The notes under the pieces are model-generated. The model did no database searches and was not told the origin of the DNA. It saw nothing but the letters and a program-made list of their open reading frames with translations. Made by a program: the position numbers and the translations under genes. Of a stretch of 64,000 nucleotides of DNA, positions 34,666-42,623 are shown piece by piece. The stretch is from Chitinophagales bacterium (GTDB lineage Bacteria > Bacteroidota > Bacteroidia > Chitinophagales > Saprospiraceae), in assembly GCA_017303875.1 (NCBI GenBank), contig JAFLBP010000020.1, forward strand, positions 1 through 64,000. The letters run 5' to 3'. Position 1 is the first letter of the stretch. Every line of letters begins with the position of its first letter.

Positions 34666-35370
34666 ATGCAAGCTTTTTTGGGTGAATTTATCGGCACCAC
34701 TGTTTTGATTCTCCTGGGCACGGGCGTAGTTGCCGGTGTCAGTCTCAAAGGATCTTATGCCAAAGAAGGCGGCTGGAACTCCGTGGTACTTGCCTGGGCA
34801 ATAGCCGTTGCGATGGGTGTTTTTGCAGCCGGAAAACTGTCGGATGCGCACCTGAATCCGGCAGTAACTTTTGGAATGTGGGCCGCAGGAAAATTTGATG
34901 GAAACCTGCTGCCGGCCTACCTGGGCGGACAATTCGCGGGGGCTATGCTCGGCGCGCTGCTTACCTATCTGCACTATTATCCGCATTGGCGGGCTACGGA
35001 AGATGCAAACACCAAATTGGGCGTTTTTTGCACCAGTCCGGCCATTCCCCACACGGCGGCCAACTTGTTCAGCGAATTCCTGGGCACTTTTATCCTGCTT
35101 TTTGGCCTGAGTGCTTTGGGCAGCGATTTTGCTTCCGGACTGAAGCCTTTAGTGGTAGGCGCTTTGGTGGCGGTGATTGGTTTTGCCCTGGGCGGCACAA
35201 CCGGCTGGGCGATCAATCCGGCCCGCGACCTTGGTCCGCGCATCATGCACGCCTTGTTGCCCATTCCGGGCAAACGCGATGCCAACTGGGCCTATGCCTG
35301 GGTGCCTGTGGTCGGGCCGATACTGGGTGGTATTTGTGGCGCGCTGGCCTATCAGTTTATGGTAGGCTGA
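34666..35370 (+). CDS. glpF: Aquaglyceroporin (MIP family, GlpF-like)
   Basis: A 234-residue membrane channel of the MIP family. Both half-pore motifs are intact: NPA at residues 64-66 (HLNPAVTF) and NPARD at 184-188, where the Asp after NPAR is characteristic of glycerol facilitators rather than pure water channels. Six membrane segments and two half helices are visible. Its position right after glpD supports glycerol uptake. The last 14 bases overlap the convergent kinase gene. Confidence 0.9.
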   Translation: MQAFLGEFIGTTVLILLGTGVVAGVSLKGSYAKEGGWNSVVLAWAIAVAMGVFAAGKLSDAHLNPAVTFGMWAAGKFDGNLLPAYLGGQFAGAMLGALLTYLHYYPHWRATEDANTKLGVFCTSPAIPHTAANLFSEFLGTFILLFGLSALGSDFASGLKPLVVGALVAVIGFALGGTTGWAINPARDLGPRIMHALLPIPGKRDANWAYAWVPVVGPILGGICGALAYQFMVG

Positions 35371-35914
35371 TCCGCTCGAGAATAATTGCCGCGACGGCGT
35401 CGGGTTTAATTTCCGTCGTGTCGATGACCAGATCAAAATTGTCGAGATTACCGCAATCCGCCTTGTATTTAATCAGAAAACGGGCGTTTTCGCTTTGTTT
35501 GCGGGCAAGAATCTTTTCTACCGCCTCTTCAATATTTTGGTATTGCTCGCTGTTGCGGTTGGGGTCGGAGAGGATGCGTGCAGCGGCGACACGGACATCG
35601 GCTTTCAAATATATTTTCAGTGATTTGGGCAGAAAAAACCAGGCCATACGGCTGTCGACCACATAATTTTTGGGGTCATCTCCCAGTGCTATAAAGATGC
35701 CGTCAATTTTTTCATCAATACTGGGGTCGGTATCGGCGCGGCGGTTGAGTTCGAGGGTGTCTACCCCGTATTCGCGGGCCAGCTGACGCTGGATGTTGCC
35801 CGTGGAGACGTATTCAAAGCCGGTGCGTTCGCAAAGGATTCTTGAAACGGCGCTTTTTCCGCTGCCCAGATCGCCGGTAATCGTAATTTTGAGGCCGTTT
35901 GGATAAGTGTTCAT
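35357..35914 (-). CDS. Cytidylate kinase-like P-loop kinase
   Basis: A 185-residue P-loop nucleotide kinase resembling the short, archaeal-type cytidylate kinase. The P-loop is ITGDLGSGKSAVSRIL, followed by FEYVSTGNIQRQLA (a Cmk-like nucleotide site), DSRMAWFF and an Arg-rich lid near AAARILSDPNRNSEQY. The usual bacterial Cmk is about 220-230 residues and begins differently, so the substrate could be CMP or another small molecule. It diverges from a second P-loop gene. Confidence 0.7.
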   Translation of the reverse strand: MNTYPNGLKITITGDLGSGKSAVSRILCERTGFEYVSTGNIQRQLAREYGVDTLELNRRADTDPSIDEKIDGIFIALGDDPKNYVVDSRMAWFFLPKSLKIYLKADVRVAAARILSDPNRNSEQYQNIEEAVEKILARKQSENARFLIKYKADCGNLDNFDLVIDTTEIKPDAVAAIILERISLP

Positions 35915-35949
35915 GCCTGAAGGAAAATGTCAAATCCAGATAAGAGGCG

Positions 35950-35957
35950 CAAAAGTA
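35950..35957 (-). promoter_or_regulatory. -7 box for the cytidylate kinase-like gene
   Basis: CAAAAGTA on the plus strand, TACTTTTG on the coding strand, 35 bases upstream of the start. Confidence 0.45.
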
Positions 35958-35976
35958 CTACGCCTGAACGGTTTTT

Positions 35977-36489
35977 ATGGAGAAATCTGAAAATTCACTG
36001 CAATGGCATGTTTTGGGTCCGCCGGGAGCGGGTGTAAGCACCTTTGGTCGAGCCCTGGCGCAGCTCTTGGATGCTGTTTATATTGACGTGGACGATATTG
36101 TGTGGTTCACCGACGATGCCCTGCCATATCGCCGCAAGCGCAATCCCGATCATCGCCGGGCCTTGCTGACCGAAAAGCTACAGGCTGCGCCGCGCTGGAT
36201 ATTGGGTGGCGCCCTTTGTGGCTGGGGCGATGTGTTTTTGCCGCTATTCGACCGCATCATTTTTTTGGATCAGCAAACCGAGATCCGGCTGGCGCAAATT
36301 CGCCAGCGTGAAATCGCACGCTACGGACCGGATCGCCTCGCGCCTGGCGGCGATTTAAATACCGTTTTTGAAAAATTCCTGCAATGGGCCGCCGCTTACG
36401 ACGACAGTACTACCCAGCGCGGCCGTGCTGCAGAAATGGAATGGCTGGCAAATTGCGGAAAACCGGTACTTTTTATCAGTTATCAGTGA
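35977..36489 (+). CDS. P-loop kinase-like protein, adenylate kinase superfamily
   Basis: A 170-residue cytoplasmic protein with the P-loop GPPGAGVSTFGRALA, then YIDVDDIVWF, RWILGGALCGWGD and IIFLDQQTEIRLAQIRQRE, the layout of small shikimate/adenylate kinase-like proteins. The Lys normal in the P-loop is replaced by Val (GAGVST), so activity is uncertain. The substrate is unknown. The C-terminal residues ISYQ and the stop codon are coded by the TATCAGT repeat array that begins at 36474, so the natural end of the protein may have been elsewhere. Confidence 0.65.
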   Translation: MEKSENSLQWHVLGPPGAGVSTFGRALAQLLDAVYIDVDDIVWFTDDALPYRRKRNPDHRRALLTEKLQAAPRWILGGALCGWGDVFLPLFDRIIFLDQQTEIRLAQIRQREIARYGPDRLAPGGDLNTVFEKFLQWAAAYDDSTTQRGRAAEMEWLANCGKPVLFISYQ

Positions 36490-36587
36490 GCAGTTATCAG
36501 TTATCAGTGAGCAGTTATCAGTCAGCAGTTATCAGTGAGTTGTTATCAGTTATCAGTGAGCAGTTATCAGTCAGCAGGTATCAGGGA
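36474..36587. repeat. CAGTTATCAG / GTGAGCAG repeat array, left of the cassette
   Basis: Roughly ten copies of TATCAGT-like units (TTATCAG, AGTGAGC, AGTCAGC), of the same family as 3571-3741. It contains the stop of the P-loop gene. Its last part is inverted relative to 37586-37620 and continues the terminal inverted repeat of the cassette. Confidence 0.85.
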
Positions 36588-36640
36588 GTTGTCATGCTGA
36601 ACGGAGTGAAGCATCTGGCCGGGGGTGAGCAGGTCGCCGG

Positions 36641-36772
36641 AGATCTATTTCCCGCAGAATTCGCGGATTGACGCGCAGAATACGCAGAACTTTTACGCTT
36701 GACTACACAGAAAACATAAAAAAATCTGCGCGTTCTGCGCGACATTCTGCGAAATCTGCGGGAAATAGATCT
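36641..36772. repeat. Long imperfect palindrome P1 (CTGCGGGAAATAGATC arms)
   Basis: Arm 36641-36658 is exactly complementary to 36755-36772; the next 30 bases pair imperfectly (CGCAGAAT and GCGCAGAA motifs). The copy at 37401-37532 is over 85 percent similar by eye. Confidence 0.8.
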
Positions 36773-36863
36773 TCAAAGTTCTGAATCTGTGTTTTTCTGT
36801 GTAGATGATCGGTGCCTTTCTGTGCGAAACCTTTACGTGGCCAGGGTGAAAACTCCTTAATAG

Positions 36864-36895
36864 CTTGGAAACTACCTGGCGCGGGCATATTTTTG
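36864..36895 (+). promoter_or_regulatory. Promoter of the cassette gene
   Basis: TTG at 36865-36867 and TATTTTTG at 36888-36895 are separated by 20 bases, close to the Bacteroidota -33/-7 arrangement. The ATG is 18 bases further. Confidence 0.6.
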
Positions 36896-36913
36896 CAAAA
36901 AACTGAATAATTT

Positions 36914-37372
36914 ATGAGAAAAATTTCCTTACTTGATTTGGAGTCAGATTTGAAAGATGCACATCTTTCAAATGTTATCATTTCTCGTCCTGAAGTACGT
37001 TCATTCAGCAACATCACTACTTCAATTTTTGAAAATGTACTATTTTTAAATTATAGATTTAATGAAGCTATCATTAGAGATGTTAGGTTTTTAAATTGCA
37101 TGTTCATAAATGTTTATTTTGAAGAAGTCTTTTTTTATGATTGTGAATTAAAGAATGTAGTAATCAATGACTCTTTTTTAACTGAAACTTATTTCATTAG
37201 GGGACAAATGATAAATTTAAATCTTTGTTATCATGGTATTAATGGAGATAATTTGATACAGGGCACCAAAGTTGAAAGTTCAATCATTGATGTGGATTCA
37301 AAATGGGAATTCTCAGGCGTTACCTTTGAAAACGCCATCACCATCATTGATGGGCAGCTTACAAAATATTAA
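36914..37372 (+). CDS. Pentapeptide-repeat-like protein in the cassette
   Basis: A 152-residue cytoplasmic-looking protein. From about residue 35 to 105 it shows five-residue periodicity with a hydrophobic centre (FENVLFLNYRFNEAII, RDVRFLNCMFINVYFEEV, FFYDCELKNVVINDSFL), like the right-handed square helix of pentapeptide-repeat proteins, though the consensus A(D/N)LXX is degenerate. Some pentapeptide proteins mimic DNA and protect gyrase, others act in immunity or regulation; no function can be assigned here. The gene is far richer in A+T than its neighbours (13 of 60 bases G+C at 37081-37140), which suggests recent transfer. It is the only gene between the inverted repeats. Confidence 0.6.
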   Translation: MRKISLLDLESDLKDAHLSNVIISRPEVRSFSNITTSIFENVLFLNYRFNEAIIRDVRFLNCMFINVYFEEVFFYDCELKNVVINDSFLTETYFIRGQMINLNLCYHGINGDNLIQGTKVESSIIDVDSKWEFSGVTFENAITIIDGQLTKY

Positions 37373-37400
37373 TTCACTTTCTTTGCAATCGTGTCGCCGG

Positions 37401-37532
37401 AGATCAATTTCCCGCAGGATTCGCGGATTGACGCGCAGAATACGCAGAACTTTTACGCTTGACTACACAGAAAACATAAAAAAAACTGCGCGTTCTGCGT
37501 GTCATTTTGCGAAATCTGCGGGAAATTGATCT
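37401..37532. repeat. Long imperfect palindrome P2 (second copy)
   Basis: Copy of P1 (36641-36772). The outer arm AGATCAATTTCCCG pairs with CGGGAAATTGATCT, where P1 has AGATCTATTTCCCG with CGGGAAATAGATCT: both arms changed together. Confidence 0.8.
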
Positions 37533-37585
37533 TCGGCAGCCTGCTCACTCCCGGCCAGATGCTTCACTCCGTTCAGCATGACAAC

Positions 37586-37620
37586 CCCTGATAACTGCTC
37601 ACTGCTGACTGACAACTGAT
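37586..37620. repeat. CTGATAACTG / CTGACTG repeat, right of the cassette
   Basis: CTGATAACTG, CTCACTGCTGACTG and CAACTGAT units, the inverted partner of the array at 36474-36587. It ends five bases before the methyltransferase ATG. Confidence 0.8.
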
Positions 37621-37625
37621 ACAAC

Positions 37626-38282
37626 ATGGATAAAATTCAATCTGCTGTCTACACCTTCAATGACCTTGCGGAAGTGTATGAGGCGCGTTTTATGGATCAA
37701 AGTGCGTTTCACGATGGCTTTGAGGTGTTTTGTGCGCATTTGCCGAAAACGGCACCGCGCCTGCTCGACGTGGCCTGCGGACCAGGCAACATCACGCAGT
37801 ATTTGCTCAAGAAATGCCCTGATGCACAAGTGCTGGGCATCGACCTGGCGCCTCGGATGCTGACATTGGCAGCACAAAATAACCCTCAAGCCCGTTTTCA
37901 GGAGCTGGATGCCCGTGAAATTTATACCCTGCAAGGCCCGTTTGAAGGTATCATGTGCGGCTTTTGTCTGCCTTATTTATCAAAAGAAGCTACGGAAAAA
38001 CTGATAAGCGATGCCGCCGGACTACTGGCGCCCAACGGAATCGCTTATTTCAGTACCATGGAAGATCTATATGAAAAATCGGGCTTAGAAAGCTCCAGCG
38101 ACGGCAAATACCAAACCTGGACCTACTACCACGAGGAACAATACCTCCGCCGTTTTATGGAGAACAGCGGTTTTGAAATCATTTTTTCCAAAAAACAAGC
38201 CTATCACAAACCCGATGGCAGGGTCATGACGGATTTAATCCTGGTCGGCCGGCTAACGCACCACAACAATTTTTTCCGATAA
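37626..38282 (+). CDS. Class I SAM-dependent methyltransferase
   Basis: A 218-residue methyltransferase. SAM-binding motif I is LLDVACGPGNITQYLL, motif II is in VLGIDLAPRMLTLA, and the post-motif lies near GIMCGFCLPYL. The fold type matches small-molecule methyltransferases; the acceptor is unknown. ATG 37626 follows a repeat array directly. The 3' end overlaps the convergent DUF4249 gene by 30 bases. Confidence 0.85.
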   Translation: MDKIQSAVYTFNDLAEVYEARFMDQSAFHDGFEVFCAHLPKTAPRLLDVACGPGNITQYLLKKCPDAQVLGIDLAPRMLTLAAQNNPQARFQELDAREIYTLQGPFEGIMCGFCLPYLSKEATEKLISDAAGLLAPNGIAYFSTMEDLYEKSGLESSSDGKYQTWTYYHEEQYLRRFMENSGFEIIFSKKQAYHKPDGRVMTDLILVGRLTHHNNFFR

Positions 38283-39071
38283 ATACCACACGCCAAAATA
38301 GCCCAGCGCGTTGCCCGAAAGCGAAGTACGCGGATTATAGGGCGTTGGCGAAGAAAAACCGCGCCCGTCGCTGTTGGCGATGTCGGTGAAGTAATTGTAA
38401 TAGGCGATGTCGCTGGAGAGCAACTGACAACGCAGGGTGTCGCCCAGGGCATAAGTATTGCGGATAATGGGCCGCGTGATCTGATCGCCGTCGCCGAGCC
38501 GGTCGTCAGTTAGGCCATAAATTTCAGATTCGTACCGGCCGTTGCGGAAAACTTTGAGGCGATAATTGTCGCTGCTGCCCGCCCGATCCTGCCACTGAAA
38601 ACTCAGGGAAAACTGCTTTTCGCCGTTATTCGGATTGCCACCACCGGGGCCGGGGCCACCCGAAAGGGTTTCTTCCAGGATCAAACTATCAAGGGAAACA
38701 GGGTAGGGCGTTTTGGCCGGACTTGCATTAATTACCTGACCATCAGCTAATTGTACCCGAAGGCTTACGGTGTCGCCCGGCTGCACCTGAATACCTTCGA
38801 GGTAGTAAAAACCTTCGCTGTACAGAGGCAGCAGTTGCTCGCCCTGTGGTGTGCGCAGGAAAACATCGGCATCGCTGATGCGTTCAAAATCATTGCTTTG
38901 GTAAAAATCGCCGCTTTTGCGCAGGTAAACCGCGCAGACGCCCTTGCCGGCATCAAGATCGGCTTCAAGCACCACCCGTTGTTCGGCGCTGTCAAGTTCA
39001 AGCACAATTACTTCCTCACAAGCGCTGAGGCTGAGCAGGGCAAGGGGCAATATTTTCAGAATATTTTTCAT
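38253..39071 (-). CDS. DUF4249-family lipoprotein
   Basis: A 272-residue outer-membrane lipoprotein of the DUF4249 family. The lipobox ends LSLSAC, and the mature start EEVIVLELDSAEQRVVLEADLDAGKG is typical. These proteins are usually encoded with a TonB-dependent receptor, as here, and probably act as the receptor's surface partner for an unknown ligand. It is 21 bases after the receptor gene and so co-transcribed. A glycine-proline-rich stretch (GGPGPGGGNPNN) sits near the middle. Confidence 0.8.
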   Translation of the reverse strand: MKNILKILPLALLSLSACEEVIVLELDSAEQRVVLEADLDAGKGVCAVYLRKSGDFYQSNDFERISDADVFLRTPQGEQLLPLYSEGFYYLEGIQVQPGDTVSLRVQLADGQVINASPAKTPYPVSLDSLILEETLSGGPGPGGGNPNNGEKQFSLSFQWQDRAGSSDNYRLKVFRNGRYESEIYGLTDDRLGDGDQITRPIIRNTYALGDTLRCQLLSSDIAYYNYFTDIANSDGRGFSSPTPYNPRTSLSGNALGYFGVWYLSEKIVVVR

Positions 39072-39092
39072 AAAATGTTGTTTGTCAGGTGA

Positions 39093-41411
39093 TTATTTCC
39101 AGGAAAAATTCCAGGTAATGGAGGGCACGATGCCGAACAGGCTGGTTTTGATGGCATCCGTTTGATTCGGATTGCTTTCGCTTTCTTCAAAAGTGATGGA
39201 ATAGGCGTTTTTGCGGTTATACGCGTTGTAAATGGAGAAATTGAGGTCGGAATTCCAGTGTTTTTTGGGCTTGAAATTCCAGGTCAATCCCAAATCCAAA
39301 CGGTGGTAATCGGGCATCCGATCCCCATTCCGGCTGGAGTACAGGGTAATAATTTCCCCGTCAACTTCATATTTGCCGGTTGGGAACGTCACAGCATCGC
39401 CGGTATAATAGACCCAGGCGGCCGAAGCATTCAGGCGCGGCGTGATCTGGTAGCCGGCCACCACGGATATATCGTGCGTGCGGTCTTGCCGTGCAGAGAA
39501 CCAGGCGCCCTTGTTGATGTCATCAAACTGCCGTTCGGATTTCGACAAGGTGTAGGCGACCCAGCCCGTGAATTTGCCCTTGCTTTTTTTCAGAAAAAAC
39601 TCGGCGCCATAAGCGCGGCCTTTGCCAAAAACCAGTTCGGCTTCAATGTCCGGATTCAGGAAAGTTTCTGCACCGTCTTCGTATTCTACCTGATTTTTCA
39701 GGTTTTTATAATAGGCTTCAATACTGAATTCCCAGGCATTGTCCTTGAAATTGCGGAAATATCCGAGCGAATACTGCGTCCCGATTTCCGGCTTCACCAA
39801 GGGCGTGCTGGGATACCAGATGTCGGTGGGCGTGCCGGAAGTGGAGTTGGAAAGCAGGTGCAGGTACTGGTACATGTGGTTGAAACCCGCCTTCAGGGAG
39901 CTTTTGTCGTCGAGCATAAAACTTGCGCTGGCACGAGGCTCGAAGCCGGTCCAGGTTTTGTAAAATTCACCTGATCCGTAATTGATGCTGCTGATCGCCT
40001 CGTCCTGTGCGTTGTAGGTTTTTACCTCGAATGCGCCGATATTGCTGAAGGTGCTGAAACGCGCGCCGTAGGAGAGCGTCAGGCGCGGATTGATTTTTTG
40101 CTCATTATCGAGGTAAATACCGGTTTCAAGTGCCTGTTGCTGCGGCAGTTCTATTTCGCGGTTGGTTTCACCGTCTGCCTCGGCGGTAAATTGTCCCGGC
40201 TTGAACTGGTGATACACGGCGTTCCAGCCGAATTGCAGGTTGTTTTTCGGATTTTTGTACCAGTTATAATCCTGTTTGAGGTTGTAATCAAATATTCCGG
40301 AGCTCAGGTTGATGCCGGTTCCGGCATTGTCCACACCAAAACCATAATCAAAATCGCTGTAAATGAAGGAGGTATTGCTGAACAGTTTTTCATTAAAAAC
40401 GTGGTTCCAGCGCAGGGTAGCAGTGGCGTTGCCCCAGTTCAGCCCGACACGACTCAGCTCGAACACATCGCGGCCAAAATAGCCGGAGAGAAAAAGCCGG
40501 TCTTTTTCCCCGAATTTGTAGTTTGCCTTGGCGTTGAAATCATAAAAATACAGCGAGGTTTCGTCAAATTCATCGTCCACGGCCTTCAGGATGAAATCGG
40601 CATAAGTACGGCGCCCGGAAAGGATAATGGAGCCGTTTTCCTGCTTGTCGAGCGGCGTCTCGACGGTCAGGCGCGAAGCGATCAGGCCTATCCCGCCCGA
40701 CACTTCCGGGGTTTTGCTGTTGCCGTTTTTCATGCGTACATCCAGCACCGAAGAAATACGGCCGCCGTATTGAGCCGGGATGCCGCCTTTGTACAACTTG
40801 ACGTCTTTGAGTGCATCGGAGTTAAACACCGAGAAAAAACCAAGCAGGTGGGAGGCATTGTATACCGGCGCTTCATCCAGCAGCACAAGGTTCTGATCGG
40901 TGTCGCCGCCGCGCACAAAAAAGCCGGCGCTGCCTTCGCTGTTCGGACTGACGCCGGGCAGCAGTTGAATGGTTTTCAGGATGTCCTGCTCCCCAAAGAG
41001 CACCGGAATGAGTTTGGCATCTTTGATGGAAAGCGTGGCCACGCCGATTTCGGTGCTGCGCACGTTTTGGTCTTCACGCTGCGCACTCACGACCACTTCC
41101 TCAAGGGCTTTTCCAGTGCCTAATTCCACATCAAGTCGTTGATCCTGAGTGAGTTCCAGATCGAGTAGCTTGCTGTCGTAACCCACATAACTGAAGCGCA
41201 ACTGATACTTGCCTTTGGGCAGCGAAATGGCGTAATAGCCGTATTCATTGGTCGTGACGCCCTGCGCCGTACCGACAATTCCGACACTGGCGTAGAGCAG
41301 TTCTTCGCCCGATTGCGCGTCTTTGAGATAACCGGAAAGGGTAAAAGTTTGTGCCTGCAGGGAAGCTGCGAACAGCAGCAAGAGGCAGAGGATTGAATTT
41401 TTTTGTAGCAT
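39093..41411 (-). CDS. TonB-dependent outer-membrane receptor with N-terminal regulatory-like domain
   Basis: A receptor of about 772 residues (start ATG 41411; ATG 41423 gives four more residues). The signal peptide ends SLQAQ. A carboxypeptidase regulatory-like domain (FTLSGYLKDAQSGEELLYASVG) comes first, then the plug (LIPVLFGEQDILKTIQLLPGV, GFFVRGGDTDQNLVLLDEAPVYNASHLLGFFS), then the barrel, ending in the aromatic residues ITWNFSWK. It imports a large ligand using TonB energy. The downstream DUF4249 lipoprotein is its likely partner. The divergent LytS/LytR pair, with a candidate operator between, suggests regulation. Confidence 0.9.
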   Translation of the reverse strand: MLQKNSILCLLLLFAASLQAQTFTLSGYLKDAQSGEELLYASVGIVGTAQGVTTNEYGYYAISLPKGKYQLRFSYVGYDSKLLDLELTQDQRLDVELGTGKALEEVVVSAQREDQNVRSTEIGVATLSIKDAKLIPVLFGEQDILKTIQLLPGVSPNSEGSAGFFVRGGDTDQNLVLLDEAPVYNASHLLGFFSVFNSDALKDVKLYKGGIPAQYGGRISSVLDVRMKNGNSKTPEVSGGIGLIASRLTVETPLDKQENGSIILSGRRTYADFILKAVDDEFDETSLYFYDFNAKANYKFGEKDRLFLSGYFGRDVFELSRVGLNWGNATATLRWNHVFNEKLFSNTSFIYSDFDYGFGVDNAGTGINLSSGIFDYNLKQDYNWYKNPKNNLQFGWNAVYHQFKPGQFTAEADGETNREIELPQQQALETGIYLDNEQKINPRLTLSYGARFSTFSNIGAFEVKTYNAQDEAISSINYGSGEFYKTWTGFEPRASASFMLDDKSSLKAGFNHMYQYLHLLSNSTSGTPTDIWYPSTPLVKPEIGTQYSLGYFRNFKDNAWEFSIEAYYKNLKNQVEYEDGAETFLNPDIEAELVFGKGRAYGAEFFLKKSKGKFTGWVAYTLSKSERQFDDINKGAWFSARQDRTHDISVVAGYQITPRLNASAAWVYYTGDAVTFPTGKYEVDGEIITLYSSRNGDRMPDYHRLDLGLTWNFKPKKHWNSDLNFSIYNAYNRKNAYSITFEESESNPNQTDAIKTSLFGIVPSITWNFSWK

Positions 41412-41469
41412 CGCTTGTGTCATTTGTGGCAACAAAGGACGCGGCAAGGACGCAAGAGGTCAAAAATTA

Positions 41470-41498
41470 TCAATGAACGGAGCGCATTCCTCAATGAA
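41470..41498. promoter_or_regulatory. Candidate LytTR-type operator (direct repeat, 21-base period)
   Basis: TCAATGAACGG (from 41470) and TCAATGAATGG (from 41491) share 10 of 11 bases with 21-base spacing, which places them on the same face of the helix; AgrA-type LytTR regulators bind pairs of about 9-bp direct repeats with a similar period. A third partial TCAATG is at 41503. The site lies between the TonB receptor gene and the LytS/LytR genes. Confidence 0.4.
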
Positions 41499-41624
41499 TG
41501 GTTCAATGTTGTTGATAAACGCGGGCTGTTGGTTTGCTTTTTCTTTGGCTTGATTGAATATCGGCGTGGTTTTTAAAATAAAGGCGGAAATTTGAGCCAT
41601 TACAGCATTTCAAGCCGATAGCAC

Positions 41625-42623
41625 ATGTATGCACGCACCATCAAGCAAATGATTTTCTGGAACCTGCTCTGGATGACGGTGTACCAGATGAACCGCGGGC
41701 CGGACCTGAGCTGGACTTTTTTCCAGCGCTCCTTCATTATGATTCCGACAACTTGTTTTGTCATTTTATTCAACACCGGCTTTTTATTGCCCAAATTGTA
41801 TTTTCCCAAACGCTATTTCTGGTACATACTCGCTGCTGTGGTGTTGCTTGGTTCCATCAATCGGCTGTTGCTGGAATTTCATCCCTTGCTTGAAGCGGAA
41901 ACCCTTATGCGCCAGGGATTGATTCGCGGCGGCTCAATTTTGGCGCCCATAACGTTATCGTTGATTGGCAGCACCTTGTACGAGGTGTCTATTTTTGCAA
42001 AAGACAAAGAGCAGGAGGCGCTGGATTTGCGCAGCGAAAAATTGGAGGCGGAAATGAAATTCCTGAAATCGCAGATCAACCCACATTTTCTGTTTAATGC
42101 ACTGAATAATATTTACACCCAAACCCTGCTGAAACGCGATGATGCGGCCGAAAATTTACTCAAACTTTCAGCCATGCTGCGTTATGTGTTGTACGATTGC
42201 TCGGTTGCTTTTGTGCCCCTGCGCAAGGAATTGGAGTATATTCGCAATTTCATAGACCTTTTTCGCCTGAAAGACAGTGCGGGTATTGATGTCCGGCTCT
42301 CGCTGGATGAAAGTCGGCCGGAGCGACAAGTGGCGCCGCTGCTTTTTGTGCCGCTAATTGAAAATGCCTTCAAGCACAGCGATGTGGAGACCATCGGTAA
42401 AGGCTGGGTGGAAATTATGTTGAAAAATGAAGCACAGCAAATTGTCTTTACCGTCAAAAACAGCCTGTCCGCCAATTCGCTGTCGAAGGATAAAACCGGC
42501 GGCATCGGTCTGGATAATGTGCAACGGCAATTGGAATTGGTCTATCCGGGGCGTCATCGCCTGCAAATTGATGCCGGCGCCGACTATTTTTTCGTACAAT
42601 TAACCTTACAGGAAAATATATGA
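41625..42623 (+). CDS. LytS-like sensor histidine kinase
   Basis: A 332-residue membrane histidine kinase of the LytS/YehU type. About four hydrophobic segments occupy residues 8-125 (IFWNLLWMTVYQM, FIMIPTTCFVILFNTGFLL, FWYILAAVVLLGSINRLLL, GSILAPITLSLIGSTLY). Then follows the kinase core FLKSQINPHFLFNALNNIY with the phosphorylated H154, and the ATPase signs LFVPLIENAFKHS and GGIGLDNVQRQLELVY. The signal sensed is unknown. It overlaps the regulator gene by four bases. Confidence 0.9.
   Translation: MYARTIKQMIFWNLLWMTVYQMNRGPDLSWTFFQRSFIMIPTTCFVILFNTGFLLPKLYFPKRYFWYILAAVVLLGSINRLLLEFHPLLEAETLMRQGLIRGGSILAPITLSLIGSTLYEVSIFAKDKEQEALDLRSEKLEAEMKFLKSQINPHFLFNALNNIYTQTLLKRDDAAENLLKLSAMLRYVLYDCSVAFVPLRKELEYIRNFIDLFRLKDSAGIDVRLSLDESRPERQVAPLLFVPLIENAFKHSDVETIGKGWVEIMLKNEAQQIVFTVKNSLSANSLSKDKTGGIGLDNVQRQLELVYPGRHRLQIDAGADYFFVQLTLQENI

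Larger units (their letters stand above)
36588..37585. mobile_element. Candidate non-autonomous cassette with about 185-bp terminal inverted repeats
   Basis: The left end (36588-36772) and right end (37401-37585) are inverted copies. Each has an outer block read inward as GTTGTCATGCTGAACGGAG then AAGCATCTGGCCGGG, then a block near GAGCAGG, then a long palindrome. Between them is a single AT-rich gene with its own promoter. There is no transposase, and TATCAGT repeats flank both ends as inverted partners. A mobile or mobilised unit is the simplest reading, but insertion of an AT-rich gene into a pre-existing palindrome is also possible. Confidence 0.5.

Noticed and set aside
36588..37585. Complete insertion sequence
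   Set aside because: There is no transposase; the only gene is pentapeptide-like, so at most a non-autonomous element.
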